Shown here piece after piece: positions 30,851 through 38,624 of a stretch of 38,624 bases of DNA. The notes beneath the pieces are model-generated. The model did no database searches. It was not told the origin of the DNA and saw nothing but the letters and a program-made list of their open reading frames with translations. A program made the position numbers and the translations under genes. The DNA is from a virus: positions 1 through 38,624 of the IMG/VR virus record IMGVR_UViG_3300020200_001375, one strand, 5' to 3'. The stretch's first letter is position 1. The number at the start of each line of letters is the position of its first letter.

Positions 30851-33136
30851 TTATAAAGCACAGGCGCCACTTTCACAACCAGATTCTTCAATAATTTGTT
30901 TTTGTTGAACATTTTTTTCATCCATTATGGTTTGTTTATCACCGTCATCTGTATTAGCATAATATAAATTTTTGATGCCATATTTATAAGCTGTCAAAAT
31001 ATCTTTAATAACTTCTTGAATGGGAACTTTATTACTAGGATATCTTGAGGGAACATAATAAGTATTTGTGCTTATGCTCATATCTGTAAACTTTTGAATA
31101 GCCGCAGCTACTTTCAAATAACCTTCGTTATTTGGCATGTCAAAAGCAAAAGTGTAATCATCTTTATACTTATCAATTCCTGGAATTACCACAGGTAATA
31201 TACTAGCTTTGCTGCCTTTGTAACTGATTGCACTACGTGGAGGTTCGATGCCATTAGTGCTACTTTGAATAACGCTACTAGATTCTACAGGCATACAAGC
31301 TGTTAAGGTAGAGTGTCTCATACCGTGATTCTTAATTTGTTCACGAAGAGTTTCCCAGTCACAGTGTAATTTTTCTGTAATAAACTCGTCGATGTCTCTC
31401 TTATAAGTATCAATTGGAAGAATACCTTGACTAAATTTTGTTCTATCAAATTTTTCACACTTACCAAATTCCTTAGCCATTTCTACACTCGCCTTAATTA
31501 GATAATAACTAGTCTTTTCCATCCATTGTGCGACGAAGTTAGGAGCTTTGGTATCCCAATACTTCAATCCTTCTTTAGCCAATAGAGCAGCCAAATTACT
31601 TACACCCACACCAAGGCTACGACGTTTCTTAGCAAAGTTTTCAGCAGCAGGTACAAAGTAATCTTGATGTTCAATCAAAGAATCTAACATTCTGACAATA
31701 ACATCACATACACTTTCCATTTCATTATCATCCTTGATTTCCAACCAATTTACAGCAGCCAAAATACAAACACCGATTTCTCCATCTTTATCATTAACAT
31801 CCTTAATAGGAATTAAGGGATGATTTACTTCAAGACATAGATTACTTGTATCAACTTGGTCTAACCAACTACCATGTTCATTTGCATGATCGACATGCAT
31901 CGTATAAATACGTCCAGTTTCAAGACGTTCTTTTGCTAGTAATCCCATCAATTCTCTTGCGGAAATCTTCTTTTTAAATTTAATGTTCTTGTTGACTTCT
32001 GCTTTCTCATAAGCTTCTCTAAATCCTTCCATACCAAATTTGTTCCACAATGAAGCACATTCATGGTAACTAAACAATGTTATATCTTGATTCTTTAAGA
32101 ACCGTTCAAAGATTAGTTTATCTAAACCAATACAATAGTCTAGTTTACGAACGCGGTTATCATCAGTCCCTTGATTGTTCTTCAATACAAGAATATCAAG
32201 AATATCGTAATGAAACCATGCAAAGTTTACGGTAGCACTACCGCCTCTAATACCGTTTTGATGACAACTCTTTACAGTAGACTCAAATGCCTTGCTAAAA
32301 GGAATTGGTCCAGTATGAATTACTTCACCATTACGAATAGGAGCATTTGTAGCACGTAGTCTTGATAGATTTAATCCAATACCATAACGACTAGCGGTAG
32401 CAAATCCAACTGCACTATTATTAGCAAAAATACTCTTTAGTGTATCGTCTACTGTGAACAGTGAACAACTAGCATAACTCTTCATTACAGTTCTTACACC
32501 CGCCATAATTGGAGTGGGGAGATTAATCTTATGTTTACTAAAATAGTTATATGCCTTTTTGATATATTCCAATCTATATTCTTTATAATCTTTAAAAAAC
32601 GTCATCGCAATCAACATATAAGCAAATTGCGGAGTCTCATAAATTTTTTTAATAGACCTATTTTGGACTAAATATTTATCGCATAGTTGTTTAACACCGG
32701 CATATGTAAAATTGAAATCACGATCGTGTTTTAAAAATTCATCAATTTTATCAAACTCTTGTTTGGTATACCAGTTCATGATATTTCCATCATATACTAA
32801 ATTAGCAACGTTGTCTTTTACAATATCATATAACTTTGGTGGATTCTTTCCTCCCCAAACTTGTTTTCTTAGTTGATAATTAAGTAATCTAGAAGCAACA
32901 TATTGATAGTTCGGTTTATCTTCGTTGATTAGATTTGCGGCAGATTCAATTAACAATTTGTGAACATCAGATGTAGACATTCCGTCAAAAAATGAAAGAT
33001 GTGCATTCATTGCGACTTCTTCAAAACTAACACCTTTGATATCTTCTGTTGCCCACTGTAAAACTTTGTTTATTTTATCTGCACTAAACTTTTCTACTTT
33101 CCCGTTACGTTTTTTAATATAAATTTCTTTGTTCAT
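30851..33136 (-). CDS. nrdA: class I ribonucleotide reductase large subunit NrdA
   Basis: NrdA catalyses reduction of ribonucleoside diphosphates. The 761-residue protein has an N-terminal ATP-cone (IKKRNGKVEKFSADKINKVL, allosteric activity site). Active-site cysteines fall at Cys224 (SYASCSLF), Cys434 (SNLCLEVN, with Glu436) and Cys457 (GVCILAAVN). The C-terminal redox pair is in GCESGACAL. These match the class Ia enzyme. With nrdB it forms the phage dNTP supply used by the replication genes. A weak promoter may lie just upstream at 33162-33190. Confidence 0.95.
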   Translation of the reverse strand: MNKEIYIKKRNGKVEKFSADKINKVLQWATEDIKGVSFEEVAMNAHLSFFDGMSTSDVHKLLIESAANLINEDKPNYQYVASRLLNYQLRKQVWGGKNPPKLYDIVKDNVANLVYDGNIMNWYTKQEFDKIDEFLKHDRDFNFTYAGVKQLCDKYLVQNRSIKKIYETPQFAYMLIAMTFFKDYKEYRLEYIKKAYNYFSKHKINLPTPIMAGVRTVMKSYASCSLFTVDDTLKSIFANNSAVGFATASRYGIGLNLSRLRATNAPIRNGEVIHTGPIPFSKAFESTVKSCHQNGIRGGSATVNFAWFHYDILDILVLKNNQGTDDNRVRKLDYCIGLDKLIFERFLKNQDITLFSYHECASLWNKFGMEGFREAYEKAEVNKNIKFKKKISARELMGLLAKERLETGRIYTMHVDHANEHGSWLDQVDTSNLCLEVNHPLIPIKDVNDKDGEIGVCILAAVNWLEIKDDNEMESVCDVIVRMLDSLIEHQDYFVPAAENFAKKRRSLGVGVSNLAALLAKEGLKYWDTKAPNFVAQWMEKTSYYLIKASVEMAKEFGKCEKFDRTKFSQGILPIDTYKRDIDEFITEKLHCDWETLREQIKNHGMRHSTLTACMPVESSSVIQSSTNGIEPPRSAISYKGSKASILPVVIPGIDKYKDDYTFAFDMPNNEGYLKVAAAIQKFTDMSISTNTYYVPSRYPSNKVPIQEVIKDILTAYKYGIKNLYYANTDDGDKQTIMDEKNVQQKQIIEESGCESGACAL

Positions 33137-33161
33137 AAAACTTCAAAATAGGTAATACATA

Positions 33162-33190
33162 ATTATAGACGAAGATAAAAATAAAACTAA
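33162..33190 (-). promoter_or_regulatory. possible weak promoter for nrdAB
   Basis: On the - strand a perfect TATAAT (33162-33167) lies in the 114-base gap between the helicase and nrdA genes. The box 17 bases upstream is TTAGTT, a poor -35. The leader would be about 20 bases. It is reported because the gap has no other visible signal, but AT-rich DNA gives such matches by chance. Confidence 0.3.
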
Positions 33191-33250
33191 AAAATAATTT
33201 CAAAAATTTTAATTTTTTCTAGCTTTTTTATTTCTTATCTGATATACTAA

Positions 33251-34636
33251 TTAATCGGTGTCCTCATCACTCATATGAGCGTTCCATTTACCTGACATCA
33301 TTTTCTTGACTAGATTTTCGCCTTGGTTCATCTCATTAATAATACCAACACCTTCTCTGCTATTTTCAGAAAAAATCTGGATATCACCACAACCAGCATT
33401 CATTCTACTTGGAAATGTAATACCATCAGGTCCAAATCGATTCTTTATGATATGAAATCGTGCGGTGTTACTAACTTTATCGTTAACTTTACGACTTAGT
33501 GACATAACAAAGTCTGCGGTCATAATTTTTCTATAACTATCCGAGATATTATTTGCTTGGATAATATCCTCATCCATTGCCGCTCTATTACTTTGACTCG
33601 CTGTCCAAATTGGAACCTGAAGTTCGCCGGCAACACCACGAAGTTCTTCATATATACCACCAGCTTCACTATAACTGTTACTATTACGTTCACTTTGTGT
33701 TGGACGTAGAATATCAGCATAATCGACTACAATCATATCTACTTTCGTTCCCAAGGTTTGAATACGTTCTGCGTGAAGTTTCAAACTATGAGCGGACACA
33801 GTTTTGATAGGGAAATACTTAATGATAAGTTTACCAGGAACTTCAGAAATCTTTTTCTTTACAGTATCAATGTTGTTACGAATGTTCTGGAAATCAATAC
33901 CAGTAAAACACGCGTCATACCTTAACCCGACATAATTTTCATTTAACTCAAGAGTATAATGTAATACATTTTTTCCTTGTCTCATTGCTTCAGCACCAAT
34001 TTTACTCAATACCCAACTCTTACCACTACCTGCACAAGCTGTAACAATACCAAGTTCGCCACCGGCTAATCCGCCGTCCAAAATAGTATCAACTTCAACC
34101 CAATTAGTTTTGATTGTTTTACGAGCCATCATGCTCATACGTTTTTCGATATCAACGTCGTATTCATGACCAATATTACGTTCCATACCAGCTTTCATTG
34201 CAATATCTACAACGTGCTTAATTTTATCATATTGACCGTTTTTCAAATGATCAACACTTTCCATGATAGCGTTCTTTAACTTCTGATTCTTACAGAATTC
34301 AAGAAACTGCTCTTTAATAAATTTCAAATCACTATCTGTGATTTTTTGGTAAACCAAACGTAATTGGTCTACTACTGTTTTCTTTAACAGTTCATTTTCA
34401 ATACTATCAACCTTTACCTTAAAGACGGCGAGTGTAGGCAGTTCCTTGTAATGTAGAAAATAAGTTATTGTTTCTTTAACAATAAATTGATGTGCATCTG
34501 TCTCGAAAGATTGCGGTTCAATAATATCGCTGATTCGTTCAATAAATGTTTTGTCACTTACAAGTGCTGAAATGCACTTGGTTTGAAACTCAGTTCCAAA
34601 CTTCTTTAGATTGTCTATAATATATGTTTCGCTCAT
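33251..34636 (-). CDS. 41: DnaB-like replicative helicase (T4 gp41 type)
   Basis: This 461-residue helicase has a helical N-terminal domain (to about residue 150) and a RecA-like motor. Walker A is ACAGSGKSW (Lys206), the Glu-containing segment is YTLELNENYVGLR, and Walker B is MIVVDYADIL. A glutamine-rich sensor, IWTASQSNRAA, follows, and an Arg finger region lies near FHIIKNRFGPDG. The T4 equivalent unwinds the leading edge of the fork and recruits primase. No primase gene is visible in the window. Position downstream of the exonuclease and recombinase genes suits a replication operon. Confidence 0.87.
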   Translation of the reverse strand: MSETYIIDNLKKFGTEFQTKCISALVSDKTFIERISDIIEPQSFETDAHQFIVKETITYFLHYKELPTLAVFKVKVDSIENELLKKTVVDQLRLVYQKITDSDLKFIKEQFLEFCKNQKLKNAIMESVDHLKNGQYDKIKHVVDIAMKAGMERNIGHEYDVDIEKRMSMMARKTIKTNWVEVDTILDGGLAGGELGIVTACAGSGKSWVLSKIGAEAMRQGKNVLHYTLELNENYVGLRYDACFTGIDFQNIRNNIDTVKKKISEVPGKLIIKYFPIKTVSAHSLKLHAERIQTLGTKVDMIVVDYADILRPTQSERNSNSYSEAGGIYEELRGVAGELQVPIWTASQSNRAAMDEDIIQANNISDSYRKIMTADFVMSLSRKVNDKVSNTARFHIIKNRFGPDGITFPSRMNAGCGDIQIFSENSREGVGIINEMNQGENLVKKMMSGKWNAHMSDEDTD

Positions 34637-34699
34637 AATGTTTTATACATACCTTCTGAGTATAATACTACACCCCAATCAGTTTTATAGAAAGATATT

Positions 34700-35767
34700 T
34701 TACGATACAAACGAATTTACTTTACCAAATACTTCTTGTAACCAAATCATACTATTTGGAAAGTTATTCTGCATATTATCTTCTAACAACAACTTGCTAA
34801 AGTTGTATCTATCAAGTTTAGTCAGTGATTTCTCAAGAATTTCATTGATTCGGAGTTGACTAAATGTCTGTATCTGTGTGTCTTGTAATTGCATTAATTG
34901 CCAATTACGTTCCATGATATTTTTATTATCTAATATTGTGTTATATAATTTATACTTTCCCTTGTGGGTATCACTATAATTATATATTTCCTGCAAACCA
35001 TATTGTTTCTCCTCAGTGAAAATAGGAAAACATTTGATAATGGTCTTTAATCCAGCACCATTTATACCATCAATATTATCGCTGTTATCGCCTTCCATAA
35101 TACGATAATTAAGGAAGTTACTACAACTAACACCATATTCAGTTAGTATTTCAGCACAACCATATAATTTCTTTTTAGTAGGACTCCATATTTTAACTCT
35201 ATTATTTGCAAGTTGTAGAAAATCTTTATCCGCACTCATAATAGTCACATTACTATTTTTGAAATATTGCGTAGCAAGATATGCAATAGCATCATCCGCT
35301 TCAATATGGTCAATTGCCATTGTTGTAACAGGCAATGTATTCAAATATTTTACAGTCTTAATTAACTGTATCTTTAGATTCTTTTCTTCTGAATCTGGGT
35401 TGCTTAAGTCTTCGTAAGTTCTATTTAGTCTTACTTTTGTTTTTCTACCACTCTTATATTGTGGATATATTTTACGACGTTTCATCGACCCACCATTACC
35501 ATCAGATACGATAATTATTCTTGTTGGATTCAACAATTTAACCGCATATCCAATACTCTTTAAACACCCAGCAATACCACCTGTGTGGTTCCCGTTTGCG
35601 TTTAATGATGGACTTGCCATAAACGCTCTTAGAAAAGTATTCATGAAGTCTACAATAAGAACGTCCGAATTGAGGGTCCGATTAAGACCCTCAACCCGGT
35701 CAGTTGGTTTAATTTGATTGAACAAACTAAACAACTTTTTCTTTTCACTATCAGTCAGATTGCTCAT
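34700..35767 (-). CDS. 5'-3' exonuclease, T4 RNase H/FEN-like
   Basis: FEN-family nucleases remove RNA primers and 5' flaps during lagging-strand synthesis. The 355-residue protein has the usual acidic metal sites: VLIVDFMNTFLRAF (Asp40), IIIVSDGNGGSMKRRKIYPQYK, DHIEADDAIAYLA, TIMSADKDFLQLA and EGDNSDNIDGINGAGLKT, where the helix-hairpin-helix follows. The N-terminal 35 residues are a variable lead. It starts with an ATGA overlap on the recombinase gene. It matches phage T4 RNase H (Rnh) in type and position in the replication cluster. Confidence 0.87.
   Translation of the reverse strand: MSNLTDSEKKKLFSLFNQIKPTDRVEGLNRTLNSDVLIVDFMNTFLRAFMASPSLNANGNHTGGIAGCLKSIGYAVKLLNPTRIIIVSDGNGGSMKRRKIYPQYKSGRKTKVRLNRTYEDLSNPDSEEKNLKIQLIKTVKYLNTLPVTTMAIDHIEADDAIAYLATQYFKNSNVTIMSADKDFLQLANNRVKIWSPTKKKLYGCAEILTEYGVSCSNFLNYRIMEGDNSDNIDGINGAGLKTIIKCFPIFTEEKQYGLQEIYNYSDTHKGKYKLYNTILDNKNIMERNWQLMQLQDTQIQTFSQLRINEILEKSLTKLDRYNFSKLLLEDNMQNNFPNSMIWLQEVFGKVNSFVS
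35670..35694 (-). repeat. 9-bp inverted repeat inside the exonuclease gene
   Basis: A perfect 9-bp inverted repeat (TTGAGGGTC and GACCCTCAA, seven-base spacer) lies about 75 bases into the exonuclease gene. It is G+C rich for this genome. No T-run follows on either strand, so it is not a standard terminator. It could be an RNA hairpin near the ribosome start region or a protein-binding site. Confidence 0.4.
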
Positions 35768-36912
35768 TCTTCGTTACCAGCGGTTTCTTCGTCAGTATCA
35801 ACTACGGCATCATCAACAATTTGACTGTTGGGGTCTTTGTATTTCATAATAACAGAGTCACAAATCTTCAAATAAACTTCTTCTTTGAGAGATGAATCAC
35901 TCTGCATTGTTTCAACAAAGTCTTTGGATTGGAACTTCCATTCGTTTCCGTCATCCTTTTTATAGGTATAATAAGCGCCACCTTGTTTAACAATGTTGTT
36001 TTCTTTCAATACTTTAATCCAGCTACTATAATCAGCAATACCACTATCAAAGTAGATATCGAATGATGCTTGACGTTGTGGTGGACCCATTCTGTTTTTA
36101 ACAACTACTGCTTTACACTCATTACCGATGATTGTTTCACCTTTCTTGAGTTTACCAGTATTGGTCAAACGAACACGAACACTACAATGATAAGCAAGTG
36201 CCTTACCACCACTTACTACATACTTATCACCGAATGCCATAGCATTTAGATTCTGACGCAGTTGGTTAGTAAATACAGTAAGAACCTTCTGACGACCAAT
36301 CATGTTGGTAATCTTACGCATTGCTTTACTGATAATAATACTCTTTCCCGTTGCAAATCCATCCTTACCGTGATCACTCTCCAATTCTGCCTTTGTAGAA
36401 GCAGCGGCTACAGAATCAACAATAATTGTAAGAATACGATCTTTGTTAGACTTTCTTACTACACCAATCATTTGTTCCATCTTTTCAAAAATAACTTCTA
36501 CAGTATCAGTTTGAACATATAGAAGATTCTTTAAATCTACACCAAGACTTTTCCAGAATCCTGGAGCAGCGGCGTTTTCGGTATCTAATACAACTGCGAT
36601 ACCACCTTTACGTTGAGTTTCTGCACAAATATGTGCGGATATTAGACTTTTACCAGTTCCTTCCAATCCGTTTAATTCGACCATTTTACCAACAGGCAAT
36701 CCGCCGTGGGAACGGTTACTAATTGCCAAATCAAGAATGGATGAACCTGTGCTAATCCAATCACTAATTTCGGCGGGATTTTCTTGTTCGTCCAAGAAAT
36801 AAGCAATCTTTCCACCGTCTTTGTTTGCTTTATTTAATTCATTCGCCAACATTTCGACCAATTCGTCTCTTTGCGAACAATCATTCTGCGTAACATGTGT
36901 TTTCTTTTTCAT
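35764..36912 (-). CDS. uvsX: UvsX/RecA-like recombinase
   Basis: This 382-residue recombinase drives strand exchange and recombination-dependent replication. Walker A is GLEGTGKSL (Lys88), the Walker B strand is ILTIIVDSVAAAS, and VLDTENAA and VFTNQLRQNLNAM fit the RecA/UvsX core, with GDKYVVSGGKALAYHCSVRV as the L2-type region. The C-terminus is acidic (DTDEETAGNEE), as common in UvsX proteins. It lies after a terminator-like hairpin downstream of SSB and is overlapped by the exonuclease gene. UvsY, its mediator, is not identified in the window. Confidence 0.92.
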   Translation of the reverse strand: MKKKTHVTQNDCSQRDELVEMLANELNKANKDGGKIAYFLDEQENPAEISDWISTGSSILDLAISNRSHGGLPVGKMVELNGLEGTGKSLISAHICAETQRKGGIAVVLDTENAAAPGFWKSLGVDLKNLLYVQTDTVEVIFEKMEQMIGVVRKSNKDRILTIIVDSVAAASTKAELESDHGKDGFATGKSIIISKAMRKITNMIGRQKVLTVFTNQLRQNLNAMAFGDKYVVSGGKALAYHCSVRVRLTNTGKLKKGETIIGNECKAVVVKNRMGPPQRQASFDIYFDSGIADYSSWIKVLKENNIVKQGGAYYTYKKDDGNEWKFQSKDFVETMQSDSSLKEEVYLKICDSVIMKYKDPNSQIVDDAVVDTDEETAGNEE

Positions 36913-36930
36913 AAAAATAGGAAATTAAAA

Positions 36931-36957
36931 GGGTAATAGTAATATATACCATTACCC
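36931..36957 (-). terminator. terminator or attenuator between SSB and uvsX
   Basis: On the - strand GGGTAATGGTA pairs with TACTATTACCC (11 bp, one G-T wobble) around a TATAT loop, and is followed by TTTTAATTT. It sits 19 bases after the SSB stop codon. It would separate abundant SSB mRNA from lower-level recombinase transcription. Confidence 0.72.
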
Positions 36958-36975
36958 CATATCAAACCAGTTATT

Positions 36976-37785
36976 TTAACTGTTAAACAAATTATCAAAA
37001 GCCTTTGTGAGGTCTTCAGTATTTGATTTGCTTGCGGAAGCCGATGGTGATTTATTTGAAGTTGATGCTACTGGAGCAACAGCATCTACATCTCCATCAT
37101 CATCTGATACCGCATTCACACTTGGTTCAGACGTGGTTTCTGGATTTAACCAAGCATCCATTACTGCCTTGAGTTGGTCATAACTCAATTCTGGAAACAA
37201 GTCAAGAATGTTGGTTTGTTTTCCAAGCAAATCTTTCTTTGAAACATCAATTGCGGTAGATGTGTTTGGTTTAACACGAATTGTAGTTTCTGGAAAACTC
37301 TTGCCAGATTCCTCTGCGGTTCTGAATTCCACAACAATATCACGACCATTTACAGGATCGGTAATATCACCATAATCCGCATCGCTGATAATGCTAAGAA
37401 GTTCTTGATAAACATTCTTTCCGAATCCCCAGAAACGGACACCTTGGTCTTCTTCACCACGAACAATCACAGGAACATAGGTTCTCATTTTGGGTTCCAT
37501 CTTACGCCCCAACTGCCATTCTTCTTTGTTTCCGGTCTTTTTCATACGATTGGACCATTCAACGATTGGATCTGGACGGTTAAAACTATCAGGTGAAAGA
37601 TAGGTTTTGTTATTGATATTATAGTGAAACTTTAACTCAATAAACGGATTCTCAGGAGCATACTTGTAGGGAACAATACGAACAACCTGTTTTCCAGGAT
37701 TTGGTTTCCAAATCAAGTTAGATTTTTGATTTGTGTTTGTTAAAGAATTCAAACGATTCTTAATTTTAGATAGGTCTAATGCCAT
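36976..37785 (-). CDS. 32: single-stranded DNA-binding protein (T4 gp32-like)
   Basis: gp32 coats single-stranded DNA and coordinates the T4 replisome. This 269-residue protein shows a gp32-type start (MALDLSKIKNRLNSL, cooperative domain). Its core has NPGKQVVRIVPYKY, ELKFHYNI, RRKMEPKMRTYVPVIV-like basic residues and GVRFWGFGKNVYQELLSI. A Ser/Ala-rich linker with acidic DDDGDVD and a C-terminal EDLTKAFDNLFNS follow, the tail that contacts partner proteins in T4. The zinc ligands of T4 gp32 are not evident. It has its own promoter and a structured AU-rich leader. Confidence 0.87.
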   Translation of the reverse strand: MALDLSKIKNRLNSLTNTNQKSNLIWKPNPGKQVVRIVPYKYAPENPFIELKFHYNINNKTYLSPDSFNRPDPIVEWSNRMKKTGNKEEWQLGRKMEPKMRTYVPVIVRGEEDQGVRFWGFGKNVYQELLSIISDADYGDITDPVNGRDIVVEFRTAEESGKSFPETTIRVKPNTSTAIDVSKKDLLGKQTNILDLFPELSYDQLKAVMDAWLNPETTSEPSVNAVSDDDGDVDAVAPVASTSNKSPSASASKSNTEDLTKAFDNLFNS

Positions 37786-37805
37786 AATTATTTAATAGTT
37801 AATTG

Positions 37806-37845
37806 TTAAGTGTTAATTAATTAATCGATAAGTCCACACAGACTT
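37806..37845 (-). promoter_or_regulatory. SSB leader hairpin with AU-rich tract (possible autogenous operator)
   Basis: In the SSB leader a hairpin AAGTC/GACTT has the loop TGTGTG (37830-37845). Downstream, toward the ATG, lies a stretch of repeated TTAA/ATTAA units. ACAC at 37810-37813 could pair with GTGT of the loop, giving an H-type pseudoknot. T4 gene 32 is repressed by its own product through a pseudoknot followed by an unstructured AU-rich region, so the arrangement is suggestive. Confidence 0.45.
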
Positions 37846-37869
37846 TACTTCATAACTAATACACGAATA

Positions 37870-37898
37870 ACTATAAACCGAAATGGCAAAACACTCAA
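37870..37898 (-). promoter_or_regulatory. sigma70-type promoter for SSB
   Basis: On the - strand TTGAGT (37893-37898) is followed after 17 bases by TATAGT (37870-37875). The predicted start near 37863 gives a leader of about 78 bases before the SSB ATG. The -35 box overlaps the stop codon of the upstream small gene. Confidence 0.68.
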
Positions 37899-38284
37899 CT
37901 TATTATATCGAAAAGTTTTATCGGAATTATTCTAACCGAAATCTCACTAGTTAAAATAAGGCAGTTGCTATAAAGTTCCCAATTTAATTGAAATTTGTTA
38001 TTAAATACCCCATTATTTTCTTCAGCTATTAACTTATTCATAGCATTCAACGTATAAAGAGTATTGGTTTGTTTTTTTCTATGAAGTCCAATAGTATTTG
38101 GAAACTTTGGAAAGTGAGAACTATCTTCTACATCTATATTATAAGTGATGTATATATTTTTAGGAAGTTTTACTCCGTTAAATAAAAATAGTTTATTATT
38201 TACGGTATAAAATTGTCTAATTTGGGCAATTAGATTTTTGTATTCTTCAACGGTTGAGAAAGTACAAAGTAGTTGTTTTTTCAT
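37895..38284 (-). CDS. conserved-type phage hypothetical protein (129 aa)
   Basis: No function is recognised. The 129-residue soluble protein has LCTFSTVEEYKNLIAQIRQFY at the N-terminus. KFPNTIGLHRKKQTNTLYTLNAMNKLIAEENNG lies in the middle and FQLNWELYSNCLILTSE near the end. The central pattern seems familiar from small conserved proteins beside gene 32 in other T4-like phages, but I cannot name it. It starts with an ATGA overlap on the Pro-rich upstream gene and ends next to the SSB promoter. Confidence 0.65.
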   Translation of the reverse strand: MKKQLLCTFSTVEEYKNLIAQIRQFYTVNNKLFLFNGVKLPKNIYITYNIDVEDSSHFPKFPNTIGLHRKKQTNTLYTLNAMNKLIAEENNGVFNNKFQLNWELYSNCLILTSEISVRIIPIKLFDIIS

Positions 38285-38624
38285 CTTCTTGGACGTATAA
38301 TTATTTTACCCAAGTCTTCAACATATCTAGCGACTCCAACTTCAATTCCTTCCGTTGTATACCACATCAATCCTTTTCTATAAAAACCATTTGTGTTTGC
38401 TTCATCTAGTGTGTATTCGGTTGTCAATATTTTTTGAATTACTTGAGCATCAGATTGTTTTTCTTGAGAAGTTCTTAAATCTGGTTCGTTTTTATTTTTT
38501 TCTGCAGTTGTCTCCGGTGCAGGCGTATCCGGCGTTGGTTCTGTCGGAAAAGTTGGTTCAGATGTGGATTGTGCAGGTTGTTGCGGTTCGGTCTTTGGTG
38601 GGGGTTCGGTTGACGGTTGTTCTG
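38281..38624 (-). CDS. Pro/Thr/Glu-rich protein, 5' end outside window (partial)
   Basis: This is the C-terminal 113 codons of a leftward gene whose start lies beyond the right edge. The first half is a low-complexity Pro, Thr, Glu and Gln-rich linker (for example PSTEPPPKTEPQQPAQSTSE). The second half looks folded: AQVIQKILTTEYTLDEANTNG, then GLMWYTTEGIEVGVARYVED and the end GKIIIRPRR. The stop overlaps the next ATG. No family is assigned. A linker joining two domains is likely. Confidence 0.6.
   Translation of the reverse strand, partial: EQPSTEPPPKTEPQQPAQSTSEPTFPTEPTPDTPAPETTAEKNKNEPDLRTSQEKQSDAQVIQKILTTEYTLDEANTNGFYRKGLMWYTTEGIEVGVARYVEDLGKIIIRPRR

Noticed and set aside
1-38624. tRNA genes, CRISPR arrays, insertion sequences, attachment sites
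   Set aside because: None was recognised by eye: no cloverleaf-like runs, no regularly spaced repeats and no transposase motifs. A dedicated scan could still find a divergent tRNA.

Overview
The window looks like part of a large, strongly AT-rich genome of a T4-like tailed phage (myovirus type). The right half carries a recognisable T4-type replication and nucleotide-metabolism set. This comprises a gp32-like single-strand binding protein, a UvsX/RecA-like recombinase, a 5'-3' exonuclease of the T4 RNase H/FEN type, a DnaB/gp41-like helicase, class I ribonucleotide reductase (NrdA and NrdB), a gp62-like clamp-loader small subunit and a dNMP kinase. No rRNA, tRNA, CRISPR array or insertion sequence was recognised. 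The host cannot be named from this sequence.

Left half (1-19242, + strand): about 24 tightly packed genes, mostly joined by ATGA or TAATG start/stop overlaps, form one long surface-sugar operon. It encodes nucleotide-sugar enzymes: a WecB-type epimerase, a UDP-sugar dehydrogenase, a GDP-mannose 3,5-epimerase-like SDR, an RmlB-like 4,6-dehydratase, an RfbH/E1-type Fe-S 3-dehydrase, a ThDP enzyme, a second SDR and NeuB. It also encodes glycosyltransferases of several folds (GT-A, GT-B, GT-D and GT11), sugar modifiers (GNAT, FkbM methyltransferase, DegT aminotransferase), an NAD synthetase and a HAD phosphatase. No flippase, polymerase or initiating phosphosugar transferase is visible. The cluster may therefore decorate virion proteins or remodel an existing host glycan, but that is inference. 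One member, at 16340-16591, is broken into three frames.

Right half (19222-38624, - strand): genes run leftwards in several transcription units. From right to left they are: a truncated Pro-rich protein and a conserved small protein; SSB, recombinase, exonuclease and helicase; NrdA and NrdB; a small membrane/modification group (coiled-coil membrane protein, SemiSWEET-like protein, Mom-like DNA modification enzyme, Lys-rich protein, secreted PVVY-repeat protein); a MoxR/CobS-like AAA ATPase with a VWA protein carrying HEGSH; a DUF4338/DruA-like protein with three small genes; UvdE; and a unit with two small basic proteins, a membrane protein, gp62 and dNMP kinase.

Good sigma70-type promoters (TTGAC-like -35, 16-17 bp spacer, TATA-like -10) lie upstream of several of these units. 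Two of them share an unusual leader: a hairpin at the predicted transcript start, an A-rich tract and a strong AAGGA ribosome site. Terminator-like hairpins follow the PVVY gene, separate SSB from the recombinase, and lie inside the 112-residue membrane protein gene. The two halves are convergent and their last genes overlap by 21 bases at 19222-19242. No stretch longer than 300 bases lacks a gene or a gene remnant.
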